The notes: a model not told the origin generated them from the letters alone. A DNA stretch of 64,000 nt from Atherinomorus stipes (GCA_023101725.1 JALJCO010003059.1:62001-126000), one strand, 5' to 3'. Positions 45,626 through 58,455 are shown, numbered from the stretch's first letter. Program-made: numbers and translations.

Positions 45626-47419
45626 CTTGTGTGTATAACTCATTGTTTAACGCAGTCCTTCACATCTACCTGCAGACGAATTCTGTAAAGTACGCTCATG
45701 TTTAAAAATGCTAAACACAGCAACATTTGTAAGCTTGTAGCTTGTTGCTAACAGCAACAGTAGCTAACATGGTTGGCCGGTAAATCCCTCTCTCTGACAA
45801 CTGAAAACTGAAAAAATAAGGGGGGTTTACCCTGATCAGGCCTGGCACTCCCTCGGTCAGTATGAGTTTCTATACCAAGTACGTTTTTCCTTCAGTGAGG
45901 CTTAAAAACTGGACTAAAACACAAATACATCACCACATACTATAAAGCAAACGTGTTCTATGAGTGATTGTTTAAATGAGGCTTGTTTTATTTGGCATCT
46001 AATTGTATTTAAAGTTTAATATGACTGTGTAAAGAGACAGAGCAAGCAAAATAACGTTTCCTGGTGGCGTCCAAATTGGTATTCGGACTTCAACAATAAG
46101 AATGTGCTCAACTTGTATATGCAATTCCCAGATCTGACTTCCAACCTTTGAGTCAATTCGAACAAAGCCATCTGTCTCTGCAGTATCAACATAGCCTCAG
46201 AGAGCTCATTTATTTAATACTTGCAAATCGCATTTAGGTGATTTATTTATTTTTTTCTTTTTTGCTCTACATATTAATTATTTTGTATGAGTGAGAGTAA
46301 AAACAATCAGTCAAAATGTGGAAACTTAGTGACAGCCAATTTTTATTTATTCACAAGTTGCACATCTTTGGTGATCCTCTGAGCTACGGTTAGCTCTATA
46401 AGCTCACAAATGAGTGCATAGAATCATGTTATGATAAGGAAATAATGCTCTTTGTTCAGAACAAGTTGACACAAGTGTAGCCCAGTCTTTACAACTAAAT
46501 CCCTCAACTCAGCTGCTTCTCAGTGTGGTTTAATCTTTCATTGATTCAGATGCATTTTTCATTTGGTGTTGGTTTGCTGCACGTGCATTTTTATGGCTTC
46601 TCGAAGCATTGTGGAAAATCATTGAAAACATTTGTGGGGCTTTGAATGCTCATAGTTGGTTGATGAGCCAAAGAAATAAAAAAGTGTGTCTGAGACATTT
46701 CCTGTTTCACATTTCCAAACATAGAAAGACATTTGTTGTCTTTGCTTGTGGACAAACATCATTATGGAGCCAGAGAGCAGGCTTTCTTTTGCTATCAACA
46801 TATTACAGCATCCCAGTATTGATTTATAAGCTTGCCAACAGTAATTTATTAATATTGCGGCTGCTGAGGAGTAATTTTCTGCAAGAAGTTGCCATATCGA
46901 ACTGTCTGCTCCTATAACAGTAATGCTTCTTGTTCCGTTTACAGCTTCAGTGAAATATATAGCAGTCTCAGAACATGGATCTCTGTAACGTTTTTTAAAA
47001 TCTAAAGCTACTCACTTCTATAATATGCATTCACCTAAAGGCAGCCAAGCACTGCAATTCTCATCTCTTAGCTCCAGGATTAGGCCTCAGGGTTAATTAG
47101 ATTCTTATTAGTTTCATCTGCATTGTAATTGACGGTTATACTGCTGGAGTGAATAACAAAAGATCTTTGATAAGATTTAAGCAGGATTATCTGGGGTTGA
47201 GTCAACATTTTATGAGTTTTAGATCCTCAGTATGCACTACAGTTCAAAGGCACATTGTCATACTGTAATTTCAAATTCAGATCAGATTAGGTCAAAATGT
47301 CTCACAGATAGCTTTTTCATCTAACAAAAAACTGAAGTCTCTTAAAGATGGCACAAAATATTAAATGTTTAATTATTCTCAATGGATTGTCCTAAAGGGG
47401 AAACTAGTAACTTTTTTAC

Positions 47420-47745
47420 CTAAAAAATTTTTCGGAATCCCCGGGGGAAAAAAAAGGGTTTAGGAGGATTAATCTCTCCCGGGGCGGAATACTCCGGCGA
47501 AAAAACGCCGCTCTCACGGCGTATACAAAATAAAAATCTTCTCCCCCCCTTTAACGAGGCGGGGGGGGACCCAACAAAAAAAAAAAAAATAAATTTCCCA
47601 AAAAAAAAAAAAAAAAAATGGAAAAAGGGGGGGGGGGAAAAAAAAAAAAAAAACTAAAAAAGGAAAAGGGAGGGAGGAGGGGGGGGGGGGGGGGGGAGGG
47701 GGGAGGGGAAGGGGGGGGGGGGCGCCCGGGTGCTCTTAAAATAAA
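47420..47745. other. Low-quality or low-complexity tract
   Basis: About 325 bases made of long runs of A and G with abrupt C runs (CCCCCCC, GGGGGGGG, A18, G18), unlike anything on either side. Mixed homopolymers of this type are typical of an unreliable assembly consensus rather than a biological repeat. Treat any feature here as unsupported. Confidence 0.7.
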
Positions 47746-48433
47746 ACATGTGTAACTTACGGTGACCCAAAAAGGGTTAATTATTCCTTTGATTTATATT
47801 TCAAGTGTATGAGGTTACGAATGCACAGAACAGCCACATGACAGGTGAGTAACTACCATTCATGCTAGTAAGAAAACTAAGAAGATTGTTTTCATTCATT
47901 TTATTTCTCTTATTACTTTCAGAGTTGATTCTTTTACTTTTTTGATCACTGACTTTTCTGTCATGTTCTTGTCAACGTCTACGAAAGATGACCTGCTGAC
48001 ACCTTCAGCTGTGTGCATATGTCACATGACTCCTCCACTTTCAAGGTTCCTGAGGTCTGACAAGAGCCACCCCCAAAGCATTCGTTTACTGTAGCTAAAT
48101 AATGGTGATGTTTCTCTTTCTGCTCACTTCCTGTTCTACACTTTAAATCTATCAAAGATGCTTGGAAATGTAACAATGAGCTTCTCAGGTGTCATTTAAA
48201 CCTGTAAGCTGTGTTTTCCCTGCTGGAATGTCAACATTAGTTTTCCATTCTCTTAATAAGTAATCGATTTATTGTGAGCAAAGTTTAAATCTGTGTTAAA
48301 GCCAAGCGGCAAACTCTGGCGTAGAAAAATGAGGCAAATGTCAATCCTCACAGACTCCCATGTTAAAAAGGCCAACTTCACAGTGGAAATAAACATGTTT
48401 ACATCCTGGTTCAAAAAGTCATTTTAGGTTTAA

Positions 48434-48838
48434 AGCAACCCTCACCGATCTTGCATTTCAGAAGGCACAGCAAGATTATTTAAATATAAACAGTCCCGCC
48501 TCACTCCTACACTCCTTGCTCGGTCTTGCAGCCAGCCCCTAGCGGATGAAGGGAGAACTACAAAAAATGGCTTTTTCCGGGTGGCGTCATAGTTGGCCAC
48601 CGGAGGTTGCCACTTTCTCCCAATGCAGAAGCAAAGGTCTGACAGGCAGGTCCCTCGGCCAATCCTAGGGGTGCACCCCACTTCAAGGATTGGTTGGAGT
48701 TTTCATTGAATATTTAGAGATTGGAATAATATTTCATTTTGATTAATGGTGGGTCTGTCTTGTATTTCAGAGTTCCATTACCTCCTCCATAGCATTTTAC
48801 CCTATTAAAAAAATAGTGTAACATCGGTAAGGGTTGCT
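48434..48838. mobile_element. 405-bp MITE with TTAA duplication
   Basis: Tips AGCAACCCTCACCGAT and ATCGGTAAGGGTTGCT are inverted repeats with one mismatch, flanked by TTAA at 48430-48433 and 48839-48842. TTAA targets are used by piggyBac and Kolobok elements; tips starting AG suggest the latter. The interior is non-coding. Confidence 0.85.
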
Positions 48839-49070
48839 TTAATAGGTCAAGTTAACCTTTATGATAACTGTGAGGGGAGATTTTTTATTAACTCGTCCAT
48901 TTAGATGTTATTTAATCTTAAAATTATGCACAATTAGGTGTGTGCCTGTTTGACTTACAGGCAACAGATTGGCTGTTAGCGCAAGGAGCTAGTAGCTCCC
49001 GGGAAGGCCTCCACCAGTAGCAGAGTAGCCCAACCGCGTTTTTTGCTGGCTAACAGCACACCTCAGCTCA

Positions 49071-49273
49071 CAGGTGTCAAGTTCCAGTCTTCGCGGACTA
49101 CTATCTTGCAGGTTTTTGCATTTACTCTGCTCCAATGCACCTGACTGAAATGAATGGGTCATTGGGAAGACAACTAGCTTAAGGCTCCATTTGATTTGTA
49201 TCAGGTGTGTTGGAGCAGGCAGATAAAAACATGCAGGATGGCAGCCCTCAAGCATCTGAGTTTAACACCCCTG
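49071..49273. mobile_element. hAT-like MITE (CAGGTGTCAAGTTCCAG)
   Basis: The left part, CAGGTGTCAAGTTCCAGTCT .. CTTGCAGGTTTTTGC, is mirrored by GCAGATAAAAACATGCAGGA .. GAGTTTAACACCCCTG. The inner AATGCACCTGACTGAAATGA / ATCAGGTGTGTTGGAGC blocks are also mirrored. It is related in layout to the MITE at 50590..50771. Confidence 0.6.
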
Positions 49274-49592
49274 CTAGCTTTAGCAAGCTTTTCTCCCGTA
49301 GCGCTGGGTTGGGTTGGTTAGCTTTTAGCTCCAGGCCCCCCCTAAGCTCCACCTCCTTGCCCATTTTTGTATTTTCAAGGAGTGAAGAGATGTGCAACAC
49401 TGTCAAGATGGTGACCATCCACAGAGTTTCAATTCAGCTTTTCAGAAACCGACGGGTGGCGCCATCGCCATGGATAGTTTGTCCATCTTTGTTTTACAAT
49501 CTATGGTTAAAGCGCAGTGAAAGTGTGTTATTGTTAATCATTCATACCATAGTTGTCTCATATCATTCATACATTTTCTATATTACCAGCAA

Positions 49593-49639
49593 AAAGCAAG
49601 TGTATCTATCTGCAAGACGCAGATAGATACACTTGCTTT
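49593..49639. repeat. Perfect hairpin, 21-nt arms, 5-nt loop
   Basis: The left arm 49593-49613 (AAAGCAAGTGTATCTATCTG..) and the right arm 49619-49639 are exact reverse complements around AAGAC. The geometry equals that of the hairpin at 33072..33130, but the sequences are unrelated. Confidence 0.95.
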
Positions 49640-50589
49640 ATTCTGTCCCCATCAACTATAAATGTATGAATGTATGAATGCATGAATATATACATGCAGC
49701 TTCTCTGTATTCAGATTTTAAAGTGAAGTTGAGTGCGATACAAGGGGGCACCAGCTAAAATCTTACCCAGGCCACCGTGGTGGTGAGGGCCAGCATTGGA
49801 TCTGACCAGTCTATGAACAACAACACTACTGGCTCATCACTGTTTTACAGCAATTCCACCACCAAAACTACAGCCATATTAAGATGAATACAAAGAGGTA
49901 AATGTGGAGGAAATGCAGATGAAGGAGCCAACAGTACATACTTTTAGGTTTTTGCAATGAGACAGTGATTTCTCTGTGCTCTGTCTTTTATTATGTCCTT
50001 GTTCTTTTGCACTGTCACCTGATGTATCAGCTGTGATGAGACTGTGGAGGCAATAATTGCTATGTCTGAGTTGTTTCCACAGTCTGTCCTTCAGATAGGG
50101 TTAAATGACCCAATCCTCCTTATCTAGGCACATAAATGATGCTCTGCAGGAGAGTGCTTTGCCTTATTCTGTAGATTGCTCACAGCTCTCTGCAGATGGA
50201 GCTTCCTTTGCAAGGAGCAAAACTTATAAAAGGCAATTATCATTTGCGATTTGCTAAATATTTTTTATCTTCCAGAATTATGCTGCATATTATGAATTCA
50301 CACAGGCATGAAAATATTTTTAACCTCAAAAGAACACACAAAACATTATCTATTCCTGAAAATATGCTTATTTCCTTTGACCACTGTGCTGATAGAAAAG
50401 CTACAACAGCCGTGTTTTGAAAGCTACAATCATCCTTTAACCTCATTTTATGATTTTAGTTAAAGCTAAGGTATTTTTTATGTTTGCTTAAATTGAATGT
50501 GAACAGTTACAGTGCATGGGAAGATGGAAACTTAACAGATAAGTAAAAATAAATGGCTAAAAAAGATAATTTATATGTATACTCTAACG

Positions 50590-50771
50590 CAGGGCTCACC
50601 AATTCCGGTCCTCGAGGTCTGGTGTCCTGCAGGTATTATGAGCTGCCCTGCTGCAACACACCTTGCGACGTTTGCTAATTACCCACTAATTGGAGTCAGG
50701 TGTGTTGCAGCAAGGGAGCTCCCAATACCTGCAGGACAGAGGCCCTCGAGGACCGGAATTGGTGATCCCTG
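50590..50771. mobile_element. 182-bp palindromic hAT MITE with 8-bp duplication CTCTAACG
   Basis: Identical CTCTAACG lies at 50582-50589 and 50772-50779. Tips CAGGGCTCACCAATTCCGGT and ACCGGAATTGGTGATCCCTG are inverted repeats, followed by CCTCGAGG and GGTGTCCTGCAGGTATT / ATACCTGCAGGACA arms. The tip CAGGG and the exact 8-bp duplication identify a hAT-mobilised MITE. The intact duplication and strong palindrome suggest a fairly young insertion. Confidence 0.92.
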
Positions 50772-51702
50772 CTCTAACGTGTCCTGAAAAGAGGAAAATC
50801 AGTGGGCTCCAAGTGTTCAGATGATGTTATGCAATCAATGGATTCCATTTAATTACTGATGAAAATTAGGTGCTGAAGCCTGATAGGCATCTTCTTTTGA
50901 CTATAATGTTTCAGAGAAATTCATCTGGGAATTAATCAGTCTTAATGAGCAATGACTAAAAAAAAAAAAGATCTAAAATTTCCTGTTCATTTCGATTAAG
51001 TAGATCTTTGAAGGAAGAAAATCATATCTCTGTAAAACTCTGCCGCTTATTTACAGTGCTGGTTGGTTTTAATCTATGATAGTACATGTCACTGTTACCA
51101 TATCATATTGAACAACAGTTCTTGGTATATCTATCAGACTGGGGTATTACTGTGTTGGACTGGTAACCTGTTGTAGGTGTTCCCTGGCCCTCTTCCAGAG
51201 TCAACAGACATGCTCCAGACCCCCACAGTTCTAGGCTGCAGCCTGAAGAGTAATAAATGAAGGGAAAGCATGTGAAAGTATTCCATCTTTTCCTTCCATG
51301 GCCTTATAAAGAAATGAAAAGAAAAGAATTTGGTCTTTTCAGAATAACTACAACACAAGACCAATTACACTATATCATTATTTATAGAATGAAAGTGTAG
51401 ATGCAGAGAGTTAAAAACTAGGCTCACTCCATGATTTAATGGATAGAAGAACCTTCATCCATAATAACTTGAAGTTACAATTTTCTGTGTGTTATCAGTC
51501 CCTCACTTTGCTGTGGAGGAATTTTAAACTACTCTCCTTTAACTGACTGCTTCAGTTCAAACACGTTTGTCTACAGTATTTACTCACCACAATCACGTTT
51601 GAGACAAGTTTTATTTGTCAGACATCATCTCACATTTGTCTCTAAAATACCTCAGCATACCTACAGTAGGATTGGTCGACTCAGTGACTGCAAGGTGTGC
51701 AG

Positions 51703-52909
51703 GGGCCTGTTTTACGAAGCAGGTTTAATGAAAACCCTGAGTTGTTTAACCCTGACATGAGGGAAACTCTGAGTTTTCCGTTTCACAAAGGTAGGTAACT
51801 CAACCCAGAGAAAAAGGAGTAACTCTAGCATGTTTCATGAAGAGGGGACCTTAAATCCTCCGTCAGTTGCCGGAGTAACAAACTCTTTGAAACTAACCTG
51901 GTCAAGAGCAGATTAATGTTGAAAAACCTTGAGTTTCCTGCTATCTCCACCCACTTTCAGCTACACTCGCTATTTCATTTCCTCATTCATTCAGTCAGCT
52001 GACAGGTTTTGGCTGTTCTAAAAAAAAAATGACCAAAAGAATCAGAATCAGGTTATAGATGTGTCCTTTCAGTAAGGATTCCATGGATGAAGATGCAGCG
52101 TCTGGAGATTGTTATCAGGCTGAGGATAGACGTTCTTTGGTTTCCCGACAGTTGTCTTTTTACATCACAGTCAATTACACAAGCTGATCCGTCCATATAT
52201 TTGTAATGTCACCCCACGTATGTGACAGTTGTCTCTCTGTCTCTGAGAAAAAATGTGTCCTAACTTCAAACTGTAATGAATCCATATTTGGATGAATAGT
52301 AAGGGTGCATGTCTTTCCTCAGTTAGCTGAAGTTTTATTCCAGCTGGACGTTTTCTGTATGTCACCACCTGTAGTCTTGCTTTCCCATCAAAGCAGATAT
52401 GGTTTATTGCCCTGCATTTTTTCGCAAATGGAAGTTTGTTCATATTATGTGGAAGATGCAGGGCATTTGGAGCAATGCAACGGTTATATTTCATCTTGAT
52501 GCTGCCAACAAGGGCGCCTCTCCCAAGCACGATTGCACCTACGGTAAATCAATTAAATTAAAAGGCTGTTGTGGTAGTAAAAGAGCAGGAACTGAACACC
52601 AGCCTTTAAGGTGGGAGTCAGGCACAGATACCATTCAGCCAAACAGGCATGTCTGATGCACCAAAGTCCAGTGCTACAGGGCACATCACCACTTGGAATC
52701 TTACTGACAGGACCCTTGACTGTCCATTGATGCTGGCTTTTTATTCTTGTCCACGCGCTAAACCCCGGGTTGAACTACCCCGAGCTGATTAAACCAACTC
52801 AAATCAGCTTTTCTGAAACTGAAAGCTCAGTTTCTGATCTCAGAGTAGATCAACTCTGAGTTCAGGGTTAAACTCGGAGTTCGTTTAACTGGCTTTGTAA
52901 AATGGGCCT
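51703..52909. mobile_element. Inverted-repeat element (GGGCCTGTTTTACGAAGC tips)
   Basis: GGGCCTGTTTTACGAAGCAG followed by GTTTAAT is mirrored by GTTTAACTGGCTTTGTAAAATGGGCC-type sequence at the right. Near both ends are blocks of AACTC(T/G)GAGTT (51772, 52853), themselves palindromic. CAG occurs on both sides, a possible 3-bp duplication. The interior has no recognisable transposase. Confidence 0.65.
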
Positions 52910-54770
52910 CAGGTCCTGTTTCTGCAAATCAAGCCCAAAGCACCAGCCCACCACCATCATGCTTGGCAGTTGAAATGAGATGTAGAGAGGCGAGAGGGAA
53001 CCCGTCAGGTCTGAAATGTAGTTTCTCTAAGCATTGGACAGTCTAACTTTGGGGGTGAACTACTGGGGTGTCCACTCTTGAAAAGACAGGTGAATGTTTT
53101 CCACTTGTGATTATTTTTTCTCACTGTAGAATGAACTCCAAATAATTGAGAATTGGCCTTATAACCATGATCAATGGGCAGCAACAGTTTCTTCTCTAAG
53201 ATAGTTGCTGATTTCTTCTTTCTTCCTCGACTATTAAATAATCAACTTGCTGATGATTAATTAATTAATCAGGCAGTCAGAGTTTTTCACTGTTTTGGTA
53301 TTTGATTTAGTTCCTACTCTGTAAATAATTATTTGCATCTAAAACCCAAAGCCACCCTGTTTGAATCATTTCCACCATTGACATTGACTTCTCGGCAAAG
53401 TCTCTTAATTATTTTTCATGTCCAAACCCATGATTGCATTATAATGCTCCTGTCACCCTAATCTAGAAAACATCCAGCTCTAAGGACGCAGTTTTTATAG
53501 TTTCCAGACTCAAAAAGAGCCAAAAACATTTTAAATTGTTCTCTATACAAGCAGAAACTTCATGACAGAGCCCGTCTCCCCAGAGGGCCCCAGCTCCCGA
53601 TGATGAATGATGGTTTGAGGAGTAGAAGCTGTGCTGTTTCACCTTGCTGTCATACGCACAAAATCAATATAATCTCACTCAGCAGACACTGCGGAGTCAG
53701 AGACAAATTATAAACAATAACTTCTGTTATTTTACTTTTGGTGGTTGCTGCTTTTTCTCCTTCTTGGGTTGACAAACCGACTTAAAAATGTTTTCATTTC
53801 TTGGCTGTTGGTGCGTTCATGTGCAATTAATGAGTCTAAACACGCCCAGTAAATATTTATCCTGTGATAAAAAGAAATGGATGACTCCACTCTCAGTTCA
53901 ATATCAAATAAAAGTGAAGTTCTATGAGGGAAATGGATGCTTGTATGCACTATGACCTGCTTATTTACACATCTGCATGTTTGCATCATTATACTGTCCT
54001 TGATGAATGAGTGCCCACACTGGGGGCGCGCAGATGTTCCTTTGATTGTACCTGCCACCAGAAGCAAGAGAACTGGAACAAGATGCCTTTCTTTACACTG
54101 CTTTACTGTCCTGTGTGACAGGCTCATGTCGTCCACAGCCCAATTTAGCGTGATCACAAAGGACAGGGTGTGCTCAGTCTGTCATTTTCTCTGTGTGTGT
54201 CTAACGTGTGTTTCCAGTCAGTTCTTGTGTATATGTTGATCTGTCTGCAGCACATTGTTGATTTTGGGAGGTATTAGGATGAGCCAATGTTCTCTCAGGA
54301 GGGAACAAAAATCTGATGGGGAGTATTTTCAAAAGTTAGCTGCAGTAATATTGTTGCTTCAAGCACTATGTGCTTTAAAGACGTACTACGTAACTTTTGT
54401 ACCCTAAAAATCGGCGTTCTGGACTCATTTGGTGGCACAGTGACATCTATTGTGTCCATTTCTGGAGTTATCGCTGCTCAGCAGCACCCTGAGGGTGAGA
54501 AACTACATAACTTTTCATCCAAGACATTGCAGCTAATTATCTTTCCAACTTTAAGTTGAAGTAATACCAATCAGATATAAACACACTGAATGTGAATTAT
54601 GCCGGTTTCTGCAAAGAAATGCAAAAAAAACATTGTCGCAGCAAGAGAGGAAGGGACAGACCAAAAGATAAGACAATAGTGAAAATAAAACTTTTACTGG
54701 GTGGAGGGAGCTCACAGTACAGATAGGATGCAGGGCGGATGACAACTTAGCTGTCGATAGGGGAAACACT

Positions 54771-56482
54771 AGCTGTGTTTCCATTACACTGTTTTGAAAA
54801 ATAAAGGGATATTTCCCTTTTTTTTAAGTACAATAGCAATTTGCAGGTATTTCCATTGAATGGTGTTCAGTGCATAGGCTGTAACTCTGCATACACACCG
54901 AACGCGCCTGGGGGCCAGAGTTGGACGATGGGTCACTTAAAAGTCAGACGCTTGATTTCCAGCGCCAAGACACCCCCGACACGCGTTGAGGGATATCCAG
55001 CCAAGGCCCACTCAGCGCACGTCAGGAGGAGCCCCTCCTTCTTTTTTCCTTTCACCGGTCTGTCTGCACCATGGCAGATGCAGTAGAGAGAGCGGCTCGG
55101 CTTTATGTGACAGACAAAGCTAGGGAATGTCGTCGTCGGGCATCTCTGCTCCGTGTCTGGTTCACCAGATAATTTGAGGTGTTCTGAGTGTGACGAGTTT
55201 CACCATTTACTCCAGCAGCTGCGCACTGACGAGGGGGCGCTTTCAGCCGTCTGATCCGGCCCAGTTTAACGTCCCGCTGTCCCGATGCGGGGCAGCATTA
55301 TAAGCCTGTTATAAGCGTCCCAGGCTGTGGCCTGAACATTCAACTGACAGACATCTGGGTCGTAACAAAGCCCAGTACATCCCATCAGCACAGCAGGTCA
55401 TCAAACCACCGTTCAGAAACCGGGACCGAACGCAGATCACAGTTTATCCTCCTCTGTCTTCAGATAGAGAGGAGATTCCCCTGGTTCTTCTGCGTGTTTC
55501 CCGTCTTGTCATAAAATGTGTGTCTGTGTCATGACATTGAGTCGCTCTGACTGGTTGACTCCACACGTCAAGACGCCAAAGTTCAGATTTTCCAACTCCA
55601 GCATCTGCTGCACTTGACACTCAAAATCTCAAAACTCGACACATTAAACGCGTCTAGATGCGCCACGCCAGACACGCGTAACGTGCCGCAGGGTTTTCCA
55701 TGCCACGCGTGTCTGCCATTGACTTTGCATGTAAACCTGACGCCCTTGACGCCCAAATCACGTTTGGTGTGTAATTCTCGTAAAAGCATGTCCCCAAGAC
55801 TCCACTTTCAGAAGGACGGATACATTTTGCATTTTAGAGCTGCCGCTCCTCATCAGAAGATTAAAGCAGTGGATGAAAACTCAGAGGCAAAGTCCGTATG
55901 TATGACACCCTCTGATAACATCGGCAGTGAAAGAAAAAACAAAAAAAACTTGTGGCAACTTGTTATTAAGGCAAAGCCATGTTATCCTGTGGTCACGCAT
56001 TTCCTAAATTGTGGCAACAAAATTATCATGTGGGAACAAGATAACCAAGTCGTGGCCATGTGTTACAAATATGTGGAAATGACATAAATACCTCGTGGCC
56101 AGTCGCTACTAACACATGAAGAACTTAAACCATATCTGCGGGTTGTCCAAATATGAACTTCGTTTGCTGAAATAGGCTACAGTGATTTTTTTTTTCTTAG
56201 ATTTTTTAAACAGGTCTTCGGGTAAAACTTCCCAAATCACCAAATCACTCCAATTCGAAAGTTAATGCTTGTAAAATGATCATAAACACCATAATTAAGA
56301 AGGGAAAACCGTTTTTGCCCCCTACATCACGCAACATCACACCACCTCATGAGAGCATAATTTTTTTCTTTAAATTTGAGGTTGTTTTTTTTTTTTATTT
56401 TGGCGTTTCCTGTTTTCCAGTACCAGTGTTTTGTTGCGATACTTAGGTTTTGCAAAATTCCAGGTTTAATGGAAATGCAGCT
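54771..56482. mobile_element. AGCTGTGTTTCCATTA-tipped element, middle of the nest
   Basis: AGCTGTGTTTCCATTACACT at the left is mirrored by AGGTTTAATGGAAATGCAGCT-type sequence at the right. GGTATTTCCATTGAATGG near 54846 repeats part of the tip. ACT on both flanks may be a short duplication. The interior includes GTGGCAAC / ATTATCATGTGGGAACAAGA-like repeats near 55960-56100 and the inner element 54892..55773. No transposase found. Confidence 0.6.
54892..55773. mobile_element. TACACACCGAACG-tipped element, innermost of the nest
   Basis: TACACACCGAACGCG at the left is mirrored by CACGTTTGGTGTGTA at the right. The subterminal ACACGCGT / ACGCGT(C/T) blocks are repeated on both sides (54978, 55648, 55673, 55705). 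The interior is CpG-rich and non-coding. hAT-like by tip; superfamily unproven. Confidence 0.6.
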
Positions 56483-57984
56483 ACTAACAAAATTGCAAAA
56501 GTTTTGTAGTAGCTCTTTAATAAAACCATTTGTTCTGGTTTCATGCTTTCTGTTCTATTTTACAGTAAAGGTCAAAGATCAGGATGGTAACGCTGCTGTC
56601 ACTGAGCTGATTGGACGACTTTGCTTGATGTGCATGAGCACATGCTCATGCTAAGTCTGGGAAGTGTGGATGACCAAGGAGGAAGCATGACACAGATGTT
56701 TTTATGTGCAGATGAAGCACAACTGATGTGAAAAGCGCTTTAAAATCATCAGTCCTTCATATAAAGGCAATAATATTCCACATGAGCCTGAAAACAGGCT
56801 GAACAGACACATGCAAATATAAACACAGGACATGGATAGATCACCAATCTACTTCTGTGTTTCTGTGTCTTTTTGTGTAGCTGAGAACAGCTAAGGGAGG
56901 TTTTGTTGTGTAGTTTGGTGAAGCAGTGGAGACATTGTGCAAACATGCTTTCACTAACAGTGGCATCTATTAATACCCTCCTCTGAGACCTTGCTTACCA
57001 GTTCCCACTGGCTGTGAAGGCAGCACAGTCCCTCAGACAGGGTGGAGACTGTAATGGCTACGGTGGCAGAGTAATGCATGCAAAGTACAACAGGTGGGGC
57101 CTGACCTGGGGTCAGCTTATATCGGATGTGCCATTTACAGCTTTGGCAGCTGAGCTGAATTACTACTGTGTTTTCACTCAGCTTCTACGTGTCACCGACT
57201 GCACTTCATTAAAAATAGTAATAATAAATGCAGCCAGCATCCCCTCATGAAGAATGAAATAGCTGTTGCACAGCTCATAACAAACTGCACCTCCGTGGAG
57301 AGATATCACAGAAGCAGAGGAGGGGGAGGGCATCGCGGGCTGGCAGCCGAGCAGGAAATCACTGCTGCTGATGAGCTGAGAGGGCCATCAGCACGGCTGT
57401 GATCAGAGCCGTGTCGTGGAGTGGCTGCATATGTGCGTCACTGTGTGGGTGTTTTTGTCTGATTGCTTAACTCGTATTTTTCATGTATTAGTGGAAATGT
57501 ACCTGCGTTTCTACCTTCATGTGAGCCAAACAGTCAGTCTGTTTTCTGTCTTCTGACAAACAAAAGATGTCTGCGGTGTAAAGGAACAGAAAATTTCCAC
57601 AGAGGCTGTTCATCCTCCTTTGGATCTTTTTTTTTTTTTTTTCAAAGACACAGCAATGCTTCAATGAAGAAAATTAACTTTTCATTCCTTTTATTTATTT
57701 TTTTTGTTGGAGATTATGTGGCAATTGAGACATAATCAGTTTGACGTGGCTGCAAAGACATATTTAACTTTGGTTTTATTTTAGCAACCCGTGGAAACTT
57801 GATATTTGGAGCAGAGGTGACGTGTCAGGCCAAATTTGGCTGACTGACCAAGGTCACATCAGGCTCCGTTAGGTGCCTGACTGGGACCTGTTAGAGCTGT
57901 GACTAGGGATGTATATTTTTATGTTTTTATCGATACCTAAAAATATATAGACACTTTTTCCTATCGGTATTTATATCTTTTCTT

Positions 57985-58140
57985 TTTTTTAATAAAAAAA
58001 AAACATAAATAAAAAAAAAAAAATAAAAAAAAAAAAAAACCAGAGGGGGGGAGAGATTTTAGAGAAAGAAGAGATAAAAGGGGGGGGGAGAGGGGAGAAA
58101 GAGGTTTGTCTTATTAATTTTGATATTGATCGGGGGAAAA
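57985..58140. other. Low-quality or low-complexity tract
   Basis: Runs of A broken by single C or T, then runs of G, GA and A, of the same style as 47420..47745. The text just before it is the start of a TATCGATACC-type element (CTAGGGATGTATATTTTTAT near 57903), whose continuation is lost in this tract. Probably an unreliable consensus. Confidence 0.6.
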
Positions 58141-58312
58141 GAGAAAATATATCTTTCTTAGATCACTCCAGCTGTGACATGATGTCTGAAAAATCTTGCC
58201 AAACTTCCGCTACAATCAAACAGTCATAAGCGAATTCTCACCTTCTCACTTCAGCTTCATCTTAACAGCAAGAAAGGTTTTATTCATCATAATTTACCGC
58301 AGTGGCGCACAC

Positions 58313-58455
58313 CGTTGGTGGCGTTCGCTCAGGTGGTAGAGCAGGTTGGTGGTTGGTGGTTTAACTCCCACTTCTCCCACTGGCCTTTGGCCAAAAAAGA
58401 CACTTCACCCACCTCTATACAGGATTAGTGGTATTTGACGTTGGCAGGAATGATG
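58313..58455 (+). repeat. tRNA-derived SINE-like repeat
   Basis: CGCTCAGGTGGTAGAGCAGG resembles a tRNA A box (TRGCTCAGGTGGTAGAGC), and 20 bases later GGTTGGTGGTTTAACTCCC resembles a degenerate B box. The following CCAAAAAAGACACTTCACCC is the usual continuation of this abundant fish repeat. It does not fold as a true tRNA and the B box is damaged, so it is a repeat and not a tRNA gene. Confidence 0.6.

Larger units (their letters stand above)
54379..56516. mobile_element. TTAA-bounded element, outermost of a three-level nest
   Basis: Left tip AGACGTACTACGTAACTTTT and right tip AAAAGTTTTGTAGTAGCTCT are inverted repeats, flanked by TTAA at 54375-54378 and 56517-56520. It belongs to the family of 20536..21761. 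The right portion was pushed 1.7 kb away by the insertion at 54771..56482. Confidence 0.75.

Noticed and set aside
49767..49880. GT donor-like boundary (TGGCCTGG|GTAAGA on the minus strand) considered as a missing tacr1 exon
   Set aside because: None of the three frames resembles tachykinin receptor TM1-TM4; there is no matching acceptor with an open frame.
57000..57070. Minus-strand open stretch ending in a good donor (CTG|GTAAGC), considered as exon 2
   Set aside because: The translation (SATVAITVSTLSEG) lacks the HPLxxRLS and TM4 landmarks and is too short.
58313..58455. Possible tRNA gene
   Set aside because: The A box is good but the B box is damaged, the arms do not pair into a cloverleaf, and the flank matches a dispersed SINE-like repeat.
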